From NCBI RefSeq assembly GCF_011369485.1, contig NZ_VXCA01000016.1:98336-162335 (forward strand): a stretch of 64,000 bases of DNA, read 5' to 3'. The notes under the pieces were generated by a model, which had not been told where the DNA came from, searched no databases, and worked only from the letters and a program-made list of their open reading frames with translations. Every line of letters begins with the position of its first letter. The stretch's first letter is position 1. Positions 34,797-44,568 of the stretch are shown one piece after another. The DNA comes from Pseudomonas atagonensis. Lineage in GTDB: Bacteria; Pseudomonadota; Gammaproteobacteria; Pseudomonadales; Pseudomonadaceae. The position numbers and the translations under genes are program-made.

Positions 34797-35954
34797 TCAG
34801 GCGACGACGGCTTCAGCTGGGGAAACGATGCTGGTCTTCATCCCCCGCGAACGCCCGGAACTCAAGTAAGCCGCAATCGACTCCTGCGTCACCTCGCCGA
34901 GGAACACCCGCTCCGCGTCCATCACTGGCAGCCATGCCCGATTGAACTCGTACATGCGCGAAAGCAGGATGCGCAAATGCTCGTCGTACGCCGCTGTGGC
35001 GTTGAACTCACGCAGGTATTGCGCACAGGTGCCGGTCTGACGATGCAGGTCGCGACGTCGCACATAACCCAGCGCCTTGTTCTCGGCACAAGTCACGACC
35101 ACGTAGCGACGGTCATGCTCGTCCATCAATTCCAGCGCGTCGGCCACCGGGGTTTCCGGGCTGACCGATGGTGCGTTGTCCGCCGCATCTTCCGCCTTCA
35201 CTAGAAGCAGGCGTTTGAGCGTGCTGTCCTGGCCGACGAAGTTGCTGACGAAGTCGTCTGCCGGATGCGCGAGCAACGTGTCCGGATGATCGATCTGCAA
35301 CAGTTTGCCGGCGCGGAAGATCGCGATCTTGTCGCCGAGTTTGATCGCTTCGTCGATGTCGTGGCTGACCATGATCACGGTCTTGTTCAGCGCCCGTTGC
35401 ATCTCGAAGAACTCGTTCTGGATCATCTCGCGGTTGATCGGGTCCACCGCGCCGAACGGTTCGTCCATCAGCAGCAACGGGGCATCCGCCGCCAGTGCGC
35501 GGATCACGCCGATGCGCTGTTGCTGACCGCCGGACAATTCACGCGGGTAACGATGCAGATACTGCTTGGGCTCAAGCTTGATCATGCTCATCAGTTCGCG
35601 TGCGCGGTCGTGGCATTTCTGTTTGTCCCAGCCGAGCAGTTTCGGCACGACGACGATGTTCTCTTCGATGGTCATGTTCGGGAACAGACCGATCTGCTGG
35701 ATCACGTAGCCGATGTTGCGACGCAGGGTCACTTCGTCGAGGTCGGTGGTGTCTTCGCCGTTAATCAGAATCTTGCCCGAAGTCGGTTTAATCAGGCGGT
35801 TGATCATTTTCAGCGTGGTGCTTTTGCCGCAGCCCGATGGCCCGAGGAACACACAGATTTCGCCTTCATTGACGGTCAGGCTTACCGAGTCCACGGCTTT
35901 CACATCTTTGCCGTTGCTTTGGAAGGTCTTGCTGAGGTTTTGAAGTTCGATCAT
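34797..35954 (-). CDS. Quaternary-amine (glycine betaine/choline/carnitine) ABC transporter ATPase, OpuCA-like
   Basis: 385 residues from ATG 35954 (MIELQNLSKTFQ). Walker A GPSGCGKST (38-46), signature LSGGQQQRIGVIRAL and Walker B LLLMDEPFGAVD are intact. The Q-loop is VIQQIGLFPNMTIEEN and the switch is VMVSHDIDEAIKLG. After the ATPase domain two CBS repeats (about 255-370, VSPETPVADALELMDEHDRRYVVV and AWLPVMDAERVFLGEV) are present, the hallmark of OpuA/OpuC osmoprotectant importers, where CBS pairs sense ionic strength. ATGA overlap with the upstream permease. The order permease-binding protein-permease-ATPase resembles Pseudomonas opuC (PA3888-PA3891). Confidence 0.9.
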   Translation of the reverse strand: MIELQNLSKTFQSNGKDVKAVDSVSLTVNEGEICVFLGPSGCGKSTTLKMINRLIKPTSGKILINGEDTTDLDEVTLRRNIGYVIQQIGLFPNMTIEENIVVVPKLLGWDKQKCHDRARELMSMIKLEPKQYLHRYPRELSGGQQQRIGVIRALAADAPLLLMDEPFGAVDPINREMIQNEFFEMQRALNKTVIMVSHDIDEAIKLGDKIAIFRAGKLLQIDHPDTLLAHPADDFVSNFVGQDSTLKRLLLVKAEDAADNAPSVSPETPVADALELMDEHDRRYVVVTCAENKALGYVRRRDLHRQTGTCAQYLREFNATAAYDEHLRILLSRMYEFNRAWLPVMDAERVFLGEVTQESIAAYLSSGRSRGMKTSIVSPAEAVVA

Positions 35955-36604
35955 TTCAGGAGTCCTTTTGGAGTCAGCGAACGTTGCAGCCACTGCAAAA
36001 TGAGGTCGGCGAAGATCGCCAGAAGACTGACCAGCAGCGCGCCGACGATGAGCATCGACATGTCGCTGCGGCTGATGGAGGCGAGGATCAACACACCGAG
36101 GCCGCCGGCGCCGATGGTCGCGGCGATGGTCATCACGCCGATGTTCATCACCACCGCGGTGCGCACGCCGGCGAGGATCACCGGTACCGCGATTGGCAGT
36201 TCGACCATGCGCAGACGCTGGCCGAAGGTCATGCCGATGCCGCGTGCGGCTTCACGGATGCCCGGTTCCACGCCGGTCAGGGCGAGGTAGGTGTTGCGCA
36301 TGATCGGCAGCAGTGAATAAAGGAACACGGCGGTGATCGCCGGCATAGGCCCGAGACCCTGGCCGAACTTCGAGTAGAACGGCAGCAGCAGGCCGAACAG
36401 CGCGATCGAAGGCACGGTCAGCAGCACCGTGGCGCTGGCCTGCAAGGGACCGGCGAGGCTCGGAAAGCGTGTCATCAGAATGCCCAATGGCACCCCAATG
36501 AGGATCGCCAGGGTCACGGCGATGCCGACCAGCGTGATGTGCTGCCAGGTCAGGTGCATCACCTGCTGCCAGTCGAGATGGGAAAAGGCGTTCAAGAATT
36601 CCAT
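35951..36604 (-). CDS. Quaternary-amine ABC transporter permease, OpuCB-like
   Basis: 217 residues with about five to six hydrophobic spans. The cytoplasmic EAA-type loop ALTGVEPGIREAARGIGMTFGQRLRMVELPIAVPVILAG is typical of the OpuC/YehY permease family. The C-terminus overlaps the ATPase start by ATGA, so the two are translationally coupled. It pairs with the second permease at 37533 to form a heterodimeric channel. Its start is 14 bp after the stop of the binding-protein gene. Confidence 0.92.
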   Translation of the reverse strand: MEFLNAFSHLDWQQVMHLTWQHITLVGIAVTLAILIGVPLGILMTRFPSLAGPLQASATVLLTVPSIALFGLLLPFYSKFGQGLGPMPAITAVFLYSLLPIMRNTYLALTGVEPGIREAARGIGMTFGQRLRMVELPIAVPVILAGVRTAVVMNIGVMTIAATIGAGGLGVLILASISRSDMSMLIVGALLVSLLAIFADLILQWLQRSLTPKGLLK

Positions 36605-36617
36605 GACTTCTCCTCTC

Positions 36618-37511
36618 TTAATTCAGTGGATGCTGGCGCAGGAAATCAGCGGCAACCGACGATGGACTTTCGTGATCGACATCGACCCGCGCGTTGAGCT
36701 GACGCATGGTTTCGTCATCGAACAGTTCGGCCAGCGGTTTCAGTTGCTCAGCCAGTTGCGGGTGGGCGTCGAGGTAGGCCTGACGCACTACGGGAGCTGC
36801 GGTGTAGTCCGGGAAGTAATGCTTGTCGTCTTCCAGCAGCTTGAGGCCGAAGGCGTTGAGGCGACCGTCAGTGGTGTAGACCAGACCGGCAAACACTTGA
36901 CCGTTACGCAGTGCGGTGTAGACCAGACCCGCGTCCATCTGGCGGATGTTCTTGCGGGTCAGGTTCATGTCGTAGAGCTTGACCATGCCGTCGAGCCCGT
37001 CGGAGCGATTGGCAAACTCGGTGTCCAGCGCCACCAGATGATTGCTCTTGGCCTCGGCACGCAACACCTCGTTCAACTGACTGATGTTGTTGATCTGCGG
37101 GTATTGCTCGGAGACCTTTTTCGGCAGCGCGAGGGCGTAGGTGTTGCTGAATTTCGACGGCGTCAGCCAGACCAGTCCTTTTTTCGCGTCGAGTTCTTTT
37201 ACCCGGGCGTAGGACTGTGCGCTGTCGAGTTTTTCGGTGACATGGTTGTAGGCCACCAGCGACACGCCGGTGTATTCCCAGAGCATGTCCAGTTGTCCGC
37301 TTTCGTGGGCGCTGCGCGCCAGGTTGCTGCCCAGGCCGCCGGTAATCTGCGCGTCGTAGCCTTTGCTGCGCAGGTATTGCGCGGTGATTTCCGCGAGCAG
37401 GGTCTGTTCGGTAAACACCCGGGCGCCGAGACGGATCACCGGTTTTTCGGCGGCTTGCGCGATTCCTGCGAACAGCAGGACGCAACTTAAGATCAAGCTA
37501 AGTCGTTTCAT
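36618..37511 (-). CDS. Quaternary-amine ABC transporter substrate-binding protein, OpuCC-like
   Basis: 297 residues from the second ATG (37511, MKRLSLILSCVLLFAGIAQA), because GAAGGA is correctly spaced from it and abuts the first ATG at 37517. A Sec signal peptide ends about AQAAE. The mature protein belongs to the OpuAC/glycine-betaine-binding cluster: VIRLGARVFTEQTLLAEITAQYLRSKG, LDMLWEYTGVSL and RNGQVFAGLVYTTDGRLNAFGLKLLEDDKHYFPDY. There is no lipobox cysteine after the signal, so a soluble periplasmic protein is expected. Exact ligand (choline, betaine or carnitine) cannot be read from the sequence. Confidence 0.9.
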   Translation of the reverse strand: MKRLSLILSCVLLFAGIAQAAEKPVIRLGARVFTEQTLLAEITAQYLRSKGYDAQITGGLGSNLARSAHESGQLDMLWEYTGVSLVAYNHVTEKLDSAQSYARVKELDAKKGLVWLTPSKFSNTYALALPKKVSEQYPQINNISQLNEVLRAEAKSNHLVALDTEFANRSDGLDGMVKLYDMNLTRKNIRQMDAGLVYTALRNGQVFAGLVYTTDGRLNAFGLKLLEDDKHYFPDYTAAPVVRQAYLDAHPQLAEQLKPLAELFDDETMRQLNARVDVDHESPSSVAADFLRQHPLN

Positions 37512-37532
37512 ATTCATTCCTTCGCAAAAGCC

Positions 37533-38249
37533 TTAAGACGGGCGCAAACCGCGTTCCAGCCAGAGACGGCTGGCGAGGGTGACGACGCCATCAAGCAGCA
37601 AGGCCAGCAGCGCGGTGCACGCGGCGCCGAGTAGCAGTTGCGGCTGATTGTTCAGGGCGATGCCGGGGAAGATCAGGCTGCCGAGGCTATTGGCACCAAT
37701 CAGGAATGCCAGCGGCGCAGTCCCGACATTGATCGCCAGTGCGACACGCACGCCACCGACAATGATCGGCACGGCGTTCGGCAGTTCAACTCGCCACAGC
37801 ACCTGGCGCGGGGTCATGCCGATGCCGACGGCCGCTTCTTTCAGCGAGCCCTGAACGTTTTTAAGGCCTTCGTAGGTGTTGCGCACAATCGGCAACAAGG
37901 AAGCGAGGAACAATGCAAAGATCGCCGGGCCACTGCCGATGCCGAGGATGCCCAGCGCAATCGCGAGCACGGCCAACGGAGGCACGGTGTTACCGATATT
38001 GAAGATCTGCATGAAGCGTTCAGCGCGGCCGACCATGGTCGGGCGACTGAGGAAGATACCGGCGGGGATGCCCACGACAAGGGCGGCCAGCATTGAAGCG
38101 AGGACGAGAATCAGATGAGCTTGCAGGTAAAACAACAAATCGTCGCGGTAGTGTTCGATCGTGTTGATGCCGATCCAGTGGACCAGCAGGGCCAGGAGCG
38201 CGATCACCACCGCACCTCCCATCAGCCCTTTGCCATAGCGGATAGCCAC
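37533..38249 (-). CDS. Quaternary-amine ABC transporter permease, OpuCD-like
   Basis: 238 residues from GTG 38249, chosen because AAAGGAG lies about 8 bases upstream and MAIRYGKGLMGGAVVIALLALL aligns with the family. The frame is open to 38378 but that extension is basic and lacks a ribosome site. Six hydrophobic spans; EAA loop GLKNVQGSLKEAAVGIGMTPRQVLWRVELPNAVPIIVGG. First gene of the four-gene operon. It diverges from prfC across 330 bp. Confidence 0.88.
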   Translation of the reverse strand: MAIRYGKGLMGGAVVIALLALLVHWIGINTIEHYRDDLLFYLQAHLILVLASMLAALVVGIPAGIFLSRPTMVGRAERFMQIFNIGNTVPPLAVLAIALGILGIGSGPAIFALFLASLLPIVRNTYEGLKNVQGSLKEAAVGIGMTPRQVLWRVELPNAVPIIVGGVRVALAINVGTAPLAFLIGANSLGSLIFPGIALNNQPQLLLGAACTALLALLLDGVVTLASRLWLERGLRPS

Positions 38250-38512
38250 AGGCGGACTCCTTTTTTTGTAGTCGGCGAGCGCAGTCCCGTGTGGCATGCC
38301 GTACATGGCTGCCGGGAGAGTCGTTCGCGAAAAGTAGCCGTTTTTCAGAGCCGGCAAAGCGGTCTGGAAGCGAGCCATGAGCGCAGCCTCGTCAGGCTAA
38401 CTTGCTGATTTTTCAGCCCCTGACGAAAATTCGTAACAGGGGATGGACGTCTCCGTGCTTTAAAAGGTTCCCATCTGCGGCAGCATTTGGCCACCCTTAA
38501 TGTGCTCAACGG

Positions 38513-38542
38513 TTCGGTTATTGCATCGAGTTGGGCTATAAT
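38513..38542 (+). promoter_or_regulatory. prfC: Candidate prfC promoter
   Basis: A perfect -10 TATAAT at 38537-38542 lies 37 bases before the prfC ATG. The best -35, TTCGGT at 38513-38518 (18-base spacing), is poor. The remainder of the 330-bp region to the divergent permease gene shows no other clear element. Confidence 0.5.
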
Positions 38543-38579
38543 CGCGGCCCTTTTTTGAATCACCGCCAGGCGATTTCCC

Positions 38580-40163
38580 ATGACCAACCAGGCCGCCGAA
38601 GTCGCGAAACGCCGCACTTTCGCCATTATTTCCCACCCCGATGCCGGTAAAACCACGATCACCGAAAAGCTCCTGTTGATGGGCAAGGCGATTGCAGTGG
38701 CCGGTACGGTGAAATCCCGTAAATCCGATCGCCATGCGACATCCGACTGGATGGAGATGGAGAAACAGCGGGGTATTTCCATTACCACGTCGGTCATGCA
38801 GTTCCCGTATCGCGAACACATGATCAACCTGCTCGACACCCCGGGCCACGAAGACTTCTCCGAAGACACCTACCGCACCCTGACCGCGGTGGACTCGGCC
38901 CTGATGGTCCTCGACGGCGGTAAAGGTGTAGAGCCTCGTACCATTGCGCTGATGGACGTCTGCCGTCTGCGTGACACGCCGATTGTCAGCTTCATCAACA
39001 AACTCGACCGTGACATCCGCGACCCGATCGAACTGCTCGACGAAATCGAAGCCGTCCTGAAGATCAAGGCTGCGCCGATCACCTGGCCGATCGGTTGCTA
39101 CCGCGACTTCAAGGGCGTGTACCACCTGGCCGACGACTACATCATTGTCTACACCGCCGGTCACGGTCACGAACGCACCGAAACCAAGATCATCGAGAAA
39201 CTCGACTCCGACGAAGCCCGCGCGCATCTGGGCGACGAGTACGATCGTTTCCTCGAACAGCTGGAACTGGTGCAGGGCGCCTGCCACGAGTTCAACCAGC
39301 AGGAATTCCTCGACGGTCAACTGACCCCGGTGTTCTTCGGTACGGCGCTGGGCAACTTCGGTGTCGACCACGTGCTTGATGCTGTGGTGGATTGGGCGCC
39401 GCGCCCACTGGCCCGTGTTGCCAACGAGCGCACTGTCGAGCCGGTTGAAGAGAAGTTCTCGGGCTTCATCTTCAAGATTCAGGCAAACATGGATCCGAAA
39501 CACCGCGACCGCATCGCCTTCATGCGTATCTGCTCCGGCAAGTACGAGAAGGGTATGAAGATGCGCCACGTGCGCACCGGCAAGGACGTGCGCATCGGCG
39601 ACGCCCTGACGTTCTTCTCCTCCGAGCGTGAGCAACTGGAAGAGGCCTACGCCGGCGACATCATCGGTCTGCACAACCACGGCACGATCCAGATCGGCGA
39701 CACCTTCAGCGAAGGCGAAACCCTGGGTTTCACCGGTATCCCGCACTTCGCCCCGGAGCTGTTCCGCCGCGTACGTCTGCGCGATCCGCTGAAATCCAAG
39801 CAGCTGCGTCAGGGCCTGCAACAGCTGGCCGAAGAGGGCGCGACCCAGGTGTTCTTCCCGGAACGCAGCAACGACATCATTCTTGGTGCTGTGGGTGTGC
39901 TGCAGTTCGATGTGGTCGCCAGCCGTTTGAAAGAGGAATACAAGGTCGAGTGCTCCTACGAACCGATTACCGTGTACTCCGCGCGCTGGATCGAATGCAG
40001 CGACAAGAAGAAGCTGGAGGAATTCTCCAACAAGGCGGTGGAAAACCTGGCACTGGACGGCGGCGGTCACCTGACCTACCTCGCGCCAACGCGGGTTAAC
40101 CTGGCGCTGATGGAAGAGCGCTGGCCGGATGTGAAGTTCCGTGCGACGCGTGAGCATCACTAA
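38580..40163 (+). CDS. prfC: Peptide chain release factor 3 (RF3)
   Basis: 527 residues. This ribosome-dependent GTPase ejects RF1/RF2 after peptide release. G motifs: SHPDAGKTT (G1), the switch region [21 protein letters not shown] (G3) and NKLDRD (G4), followed by EF-Tu-like domain II and the RF3-specific C-terminal domain ([24 protein letters not shown]). Length and order agree with proteobacterial RF3. It stands alone, with its own -10 and a strong terminator. Confidence 0.97.
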   Translation: MTNQAAEVAKRRTFAIISHPDAGKTTITEKLLLMGKAIAVAGTVKSRKSDRHATSDWMEMEKQRGISITTSVMQFPYREHMINLLDTPGHEDFSEDTYRTLTAVDSALMVLDGGKGVEPRTIALMDVCRLRDTPIVSFINKLDRDIRDPIELLDEIEAVLKIKAAPITWPIGCYRDFKGVYHLADDYIIVYTAGHGHERTETKIIEKLDSDEARAHLGDEYDRFLEQLELVQGACHEFNQQEFLDGQLTPVFFGTALGNFGVDHVLDAVVDWAPRPLARVANERTVEPVEEKFSGFIFKIQANMDPKHRDRIAFMRICSGKYEKGMKMRHVRTGKDVRIGDALTFFSSEREQLEEAYAGDIIGLHNHGTIQIGDTFSEGETLGFTGIPHFAPELFRRVRLRDPLKSKQLRQGLQQLAEEGATQVFFPERSNDIILGAVGVLQFDVVASRLKEEYKVECSYEPITVYSARWIECSDKKKLEEFSNKAVENLALDGGGHLTYLAPTRVNLALMEERWPDVKFRATREHH

Positions 40164-40183
40164 GCTTTGAGCTGATTTATCTG

Positions 40184-40219
40184 AAGCCCCCTAGGTGTAG
40201 ACCTTGGGGGCTTTTTTGT
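40184..40219 (+). terminator. prfC terminator
   Basis: AAGCCCCCTAGGT (40184-40196) pairs with ACCTTGGGGGCTT (40201-40213) with one mismatch across a 4-base loop, then a run of T residues. Confidence 0.92.
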
Positions 40220-40746
40220 TGGTTTGGTTTTGTGTGTATATCCGTTTTTTCGGTGATGGCGGCTTAGGGTTTCGCCCTTACGGCGACTCACTTTTTTTAC
40301 AAACGCCTAAAAAAAGTAAGCAAAAAAACGCTTGCTCCTACGTTCGGCCCGCTCGCTGGGGCTCGGGGTTCCTTCGCTCCGGGATCGATCCGGGGGCATC
40401 GCCTACGGTTTGCTTCGCTGCACCTCCTCTCAGCCTTCCGACGTCGCCCGTGGATCAAGATCAAGAGCAGGCGAGCTGACACTCGGCCTATTGAGTGGTG
40501 AAGAGCGCGGCGCGCTTGGCTTTGGATTTGTGGTGTTTTTGCCCCACATCGGAACGCCGCCCGCCCAGCCCTCTCCCGAGGGAGAGGGTTAGGGTGAGGG
40601 GCTTTGGAGCTCCGGCACGGTTTGATTGTGCGCGATGGCTGTAGGGCGTCTCTGTTTTTTTGATCTCGATGTACTTGAGCGCGACAACCATCGTGCGGGC
40701 CGTTAGTGTTCCAGCTCCACGCAAGCCGCTTTGAGAGGTCAATGGA
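40220..40746. repeat. Gene-free repeat-rich spacer
   Basis: No credible gene. 40281-40325 holds a Pseudomonas repeat with ACTCACTTTTTTTACAAACGCC followed by AAAAAGTAAGC, then C/G-rich sequence (GTTCGGCCCGCTCGCTGGGGC) seen in related form near 53820-53930. At 40568-40602 is a lone terminal palindrome of the MITE-like family (CCCTCTCCCGAGGGAGAGGGTTAGGGTGAGGGG). A possible short leader of the MFS gene follows. Confidence 0.65.
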
Positions 40747-41982
40747 GTGACGAGTCGATTAACTCTCCTGCTAAGGCTGAACGGCTATTTCGGCGTAATG
40801 GCCTGGGTGCTCGCGGCGCTGTTGTTCATCAATCGCCTGAGCAGCATGGTCAAGCTGTTCATGGCGTTGTACCTGCGTCAGGAATTGGGGCTGGCAATCG
40901 AGACCGTCGGCTGGTTGCTGTCTGCCTATGGCGCCGGTTTGCTGATCGGTTCGATGCTCGGCGGTTTGCTCAGCGACCATATCCGTACTGCGCGGCTGAC
41001 GGCGACGCTGTTCTTCGTTTCGGCAGGGGTGCTGCTCGGGCTTGGGCTGGTGACGCAGGTGCCATTGCTGGCCGCTCTGCTGTTGCTTAGCGGCACGATC
41101 GACGGGGCGATCCGTACGCTGCATCAACGATTGATCATGGAGTACTGCGAGCTTGCGCAACGCCCGCGGGCGCAGGCCCTGAGTCGTATCGCACGAAACC
41201 TCGGGATGGCCGCCGCCGGTATCGCGGGTGGTGTGCTGGCGCAAACGGATTTTCGTTGGGTGTTTTTCATCAGCGCGGCGCTGACGCTGCTGGCGTTGCT
41301 CTGGTTTGTGCGCACGACCTGGCAGCGTCCTATTCTTGTCTCGGAACAAACGCCACGGGCGCAGACCGGCTCCGGCCTGCCCTACCGCGACAGACCCTTT
41401 CTCTGGCTGCTGGCGGCGACCGTCCTGCTTGGTATGGCGTTCGACACGGTCTACAGCACCCTCGGTAACTATCTGCGTGATTATTACCAGTTGAGCACTG
41501 AAGCCATCGGCTGGCAGTTCGCGATCAACGCGATACTGGTGGTCGCGCTGCAGATTCCCATGTCGCATTGGGGCGAGCGTTGGGGGCCGCGACGGCCATT
41601 GATCGCCGGCAGTGTGTTGCTGGCACTCGGGCTCGGCATGTTGCCGCTGGGATCCGGGCTGTTTTACGTCTGCCTGTCGACGCTGGTCTGGACCGTGGGC
41701 GAGGCGCTGTTCATGCCGCCGCTCAATGTCTTGGTCATGCAACATGCGCAAAGCGGTAAAAGCGGGCAGTACTTTGGGCTGTTCTTCATGAGCTGGAGCG
41801 CCAGCGCGCTGTTGTCGCCGGTACTGGTGAGTCAGTTGTACGGGCGTTTTGGCGGGCACAGTGTCTGGCTGTTCAGTGCTGCGATGGCTTTGCTGTCGTT
41901 GCCACTGATTTACCAAGCCACTCGTGCGCGCCTTTCGCATGCGCAGCAAGGCATCGAGGGTAAACCCGCCTCTCTTAGTTGA
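40747..41982 (+). CDS. MFS transporter
   Basis: 411 residues from GTG 40747, with GAGAGG 8 bases upstream; an alternative ATG is codon 18. Twelve hydrophobic spans in two six-helix halves, with the major-facilitator loop 2-3 signature in LLSAYGAGLLIGSMLGGLLSDHIRTARL (G-x3-D-R/H-x2-R-like). A long central loop carries RPILVSEQTPRAQTGSGLPYRD. Proton-driven efflux or uptake is likely; the substrate cannot be inferred. Monocistronic, no linked regulator. Confidence 0.9.
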   Translation: MTSRLTLLLRLNGYFGVMAWVLAALLFINRLSSMVKLFMALYLRQELGLAIETVGWLLSAYGAGLLIGSMLGGLLSDHIRTARLTATLFFVSAGVLLGLGLVTQVPLLAALLLLSGTIDGAIRTLHQRLIMEYCELAQRPRAQALSRIARNLGMAAAGIAGGVLAQTDFRWVFFISAALTLLALLWFVRTTWQRPILVSEQTPRAQTGSGLPYRDRPFLWLLAATVLLGMAFDTVYSTLGNYLRDYYQLSTEAIGWQFAINAILVVALQIPMSHWGERWGPRRPLIAGSVLLALGLGMLPLGSGLFYVCLSTLVWTVGEALFMPPLNVLVMQHAQSGKSGQYFGLFFMSWSASALLSPVLVSQLYGRFGGHSVWLFSAAMALLSLPLIYQATRARLSHAQQGIEGKPASLS

Positions 41983-42138
41983 TCCGGCTATTGGCGTTAT
42001 TCGAAAGCGGTCTTTGCCGACACGGCATTTCTGCCGGCTCGTTAGCGTCCTATCTGGTGAACCGGGCTGATCGGAACTAGATTTCACAGAGCGTCAGTCA
42101 GGCATGAATGTCTCACCTGAAAAAGGATGGAGTCGGCT

Positions 42139-42399
42139 ATGAAAAACAGGTTGCTACGCGTTTTGCTGCTGTTGAAAGTGATGGTCATGCTGTCCCTCGG
42201 CACAGCGACGGCCTGGGCCGAGTGCGAGGATCACGATTCTCAGGCATTCAACGGGAAGGTCGCGCACAGCGGGCTGATGCTCGCCAAGTCCGAATCCGAG
42301 CCGGGTGATCAGGGGCAGGGTGGTTCGGCCGATGATGACGACTCGACCACTGATGAGCCGGATTCCGATGACCCGGACGATGGCGACAGCCAGACATAG
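42139..42399 (+). CDS. Small secreted acidic protein of unknown function
   Basis: 86 residues from ATG 42139, with GGAG 6 bases upstream; an in-frame ATG at 42127 overlaps that site. A clear Sec signal peptide (KNRLLRVLLLLKVMVMLSLGTATAWA, cleavage before ECED) leads to a mature peptide of about 60 residues with one Cys. The last 30 residues are Asp/Ser/Thr/Glu-rich (ADDDDSTTDEPDSDDPDDGD). Such a tail could bind Ca2+ or other cations, which is inference. No family recognised. A terminator follows closely. Confidence 0.7.
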   Translation: MKNRLLRVLLLLKVMVMLSLGTATAWAECEDHDSQAFNGKVAHSGLMLAKSESEPGDQGQGGSADDDDSTTDEPDSDDPDDGDSQT

Positions 42400-42414
42400 A
42401 TCGCAGGCAAAAAG

Positions 42415-42465
42415 AAAACCCCTTCTGCCTCGATTGATGCGCAATCGAAGTGGGAGGGGTTTGAT
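42415..42465 (+). terminator. Terminator after the small acidic protein gene
   Basis: An imperfect 20-bp stem (42416-42435 with 42443-42462, outer part AAACCCCTTC/GAGGGGTTT) is followed by TTTGATT. Confidence 0.65.
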
Positions 42466-42494
42466 TAACGCTTTGGGTTCAGCTCAATTCTCTT

Positions 42495-42582
42495 GTGGGA
42501 GGGGGCTTGCTCCCGAATGCGGTGTATCAGTCGACTTATTCATTGGCTGACCCACCGAATTCGGGAGCAAGCCCCCTCCCAC
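42495..42582. repeat. Inverted REP pair downstream of dppF
   Basis: A 24-base arm (42495-42518, begins GTGGGAGGGGGCTTGC) is perfectly mirrored at 42559-42582. It lies 28 bases beyond the dppF stop and could terminate the dpp operon. Confidence 0.88.
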
Positions 42583-42609
42583 CTTTGTTACCTCAGTTTC
42601 CAGATCTGC

Positions 42610-43590
42610 TTATGCCGCGCCGTCGAGGAATTGCTCGGCGTAGTGGCAAGCCACCTGCCGGCTGTCGAGCTGGCGCAGGGCCGGCTCTTCAGTGCTGCAA
42701 CGCTCGGTCGCGTACGGGCAGCGCTTGTGGAAGGCGCAGCCCGGCGGCGGGTTCAGCGGGTTGGGCAGTTCGCCGACGATCTTGATTTTCGGCTTGTTCG
42801 GGTCCGGGTGGATGGTCGGGGTCGCCGACAGCAGCGCCTGAGTGTAGGGGTGCAGCGGGCGCTCGTAGATGTCGTTTTTCGGGCCCAGTTCTACCGGGCG
42901 ACCGAGGTACATCACCATCACGTCATCGGCCACGTGTTGCACCACCGCCAGGTTGTGCGAGATGAACACGTAAGCGGTGTTGAACTCCTGCTGCAGATCC
43001 ATGAACAGGTTCAGCACCTGCGCCTGAATCGATACGTCGAGCGCGGAGGTCGGCTCGTCCGCCACCAGCACTTTCGGTTGCAGCATCATCGCCCGGGCCA
43101 GGGCGATCCGCTGGCGCTGACCGCCGGAGAACATGTGCGGATAACGCTGGTAGTGCTCGGGACGCAAGCCTACCTGCTTCATCATCGCCTGGACTTTCTC
43201 GCGGCGTTCGGTGGCCGACAGGTTGGTGTTGATCAACAAAGGCTCTGCCAGTTGATCACCGATTTTCTGCCGTGGGTTCAACGACGCGTACGGGCTCTGA
43301 AAGACCATCTGCACGTCTTTGCGCAGTTGCTTGCGCTGGGCCTTGTCGGCGCCAGACACTTCCTGCCCGGCGATTTTCAGCGAGCCGGACGATGGCTCTT
43401 CAATCAGGGTCAGGGCGCGGGCCAGAGTGGATTTGCCGCAGCCCGATTCGCCAACCACCGCGAGGGTCTTGCCGGCTTCCAGTTCGAACGACACGCCGTT
43501 GAGCGCACGCACGGTCGCGTGGCCCTTGAACAGGCCACGGGAGACTTCGTAGTGACGGGTCAGGTCGCGGGCGGTAAGTACGACGGCCAT
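42610..43590 (-). CDS. dppF: Dipeptide ABC transporter ATPase DppF
   Basis: 326 residues. Walker A VGESGCGKSTLARAL, signature FSGGQRQRIALARAMM and Walker B VLVADEPTSALDVSIQAQ are intact. The C-terminal oligopeptide-transporter extension has a Cys cluster (GCAFHKRCPYATERCSTEEP) typical of DppF/OppF proteins, which can hold an iron-sulfur cluster. It forms a heterodimer with DppD. ATG 43590 shares one base with the dppD TAA. Last gene of the operon. Confidence 0.95.
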   Translation of the reverse strand: MAVVLTARDLTRHYEVSRGLFKGHATVRALNGVSFELEAGKTLAVVGESGCGKSTLARALTLIEEPSSGSLKIAGQEVSGADKAQRKQLRKDVQMVFQSPYASLNPRQKIGDQLAEPLLINTNLSATERREKVQAMMKQVGLRPEHYQRYPHMFSGGQRQRIALARAMMLQPKVLVADEPTSALDVSIQAQVLNLFMDLQQEFNTAYVFISHNLAVVQHVADDVMVMYLGRPVELGPKNDIYERPLHPYTQALLSATPTIHPDPNKPKIKIVGELPNPLNPPPGCAFHKRCPYATERCSTEEPALRQLDSRQVACHYAEQFLDGAA

Positions 43591-44558
43591 TACGCCACCT
43601 CCTGGTTCAGCGGGTAGAAGCAGCGGGCGAGGCTGTTGGATTTCGGATCAAGGCCTGGACGTTGCGCGCGGCAGCTTTCCTGCACGTACGGGCAGCGCGG
43701 CGACAGCAGGCAGCCTTGCGGGCGGTCGTAACGGCCCGGAACGATGCCCGGCAGGGTCGACAGGCGCGAGGCACCGAGGCTGTGCTCGGGGATCGCCTTG
43801 AGCAGCGCTTCGCTGTACGGGTGCGCCGGGATGTCGAACAGTTGCGGCACCTGACCGACTTCAACGGCCTGGCCGGCGTACATCACGCAGACGCGCTGAG
43901 CAGTTTCCGCCACAACGGCGAGGTCGTGAGTGATCAGCACCAGGCCCATGTTCTGTTCTTTCTGCAACGCCAGCAGCAGATCCATGATCTGCGCCTGAAT
44001 GGTTACGTCGAGTGCAGTGGTCGGCTCATCCGCGATCAGCAGTTTCGGTTCGCCGGCAATCGCCATGGCAATCGCGACGCGCTGGCTCATGCCGCCGGAC
44101 AGTTGGTGCGGGTAGGCATCCATACGGCTGGCAGCGCCCGGGATTTCGACTTTTTCCAGCAATTCGATCGCACGTTTGCGCGCTTGCTTGCCGGACATTT
44201 TCAGGTGCAGGCGCAGCACTTCTTCGATCTGGAAACCGACGGTGTAGCTCGGGTTGAGCGCGGTCATCGGGTCCTGAAACACCATCGACAGGTCTTTGCC
44301 GACGATTTGCCGACGCTGACGATTGCTCAGCTTGAGCATGTCTTTGCCGTCAAAGCTGAGCGAGTCGGCAGTAACGATGCCAGGATGCTCGATCAGGCCC
44401 ATCAGCGCCATCATGGTCACGGACTTGCCGGAACCCGACTCGCCCACGATCGCCAGGACTTCGCCCTTGTCGACTTTCAGATCGAGGCCGTCGACGACCG
44501 GGGTGGCGTTCTTGTCGCCGAAGCGAACGTTGAGATTCTTGATTTCTAGCAGTGACAT
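43590..44558 (-). CDS. dppD: Dipeptide ABC transporter ATPase DppD
   Basis: 322 residues from ATG 44558 ([14 protein letters not shown]), with GAGGAGAT just upstream. Walker [16 protein letters not shown], signature [16 protein letters not shown] and Walker [17 protein letters not shown]. The C-terminal oligo_HPY-type extension includes [20 protein letters not shown] with the Cys cluster. The gene starts 10 bp after dppC and ends in a one-base overlap with dppF. Confidence 0.95.
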   Translation of the reverse strand: MSLLEIKNLNVRFGDKNATPVVDGLDLKVDKGEVLAIVGESGSGKSVTMMALMGLIEHPGIVTADSLSFDGKDMLKLSNRQRRQIVGKDLSMVFQDPMTALNPSYTVGFQIEEVLRLHLKMSGKQARKRAIELLEKVEIPGAASRMDAYPHQLSGGMSQRVAIAMAIAGEPKLLIADEPTTALDVTIQAQIMDLLLALQKEQNMGLVLITHDLAVVAETAQRVCVMYAGQAVEVGQVPQLFDIPAHPYSEALLKAIPEHSLGASRLSTLPGIVPGRYDRPQGCLLSPRCPYVQESCRAQRPGLDPKSNSLARCFYPLNQEVA

Positions 44559-44568
44559 GGGAATCTCC

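Noticed and set aside
40771..42087. 438-codon antisense frame to the MFS gene
   Set aside because: Gln/Arg/His-rich composition without hydrophobic pattern or ribosome site; the plus-strand frame has 12 membrane spans.
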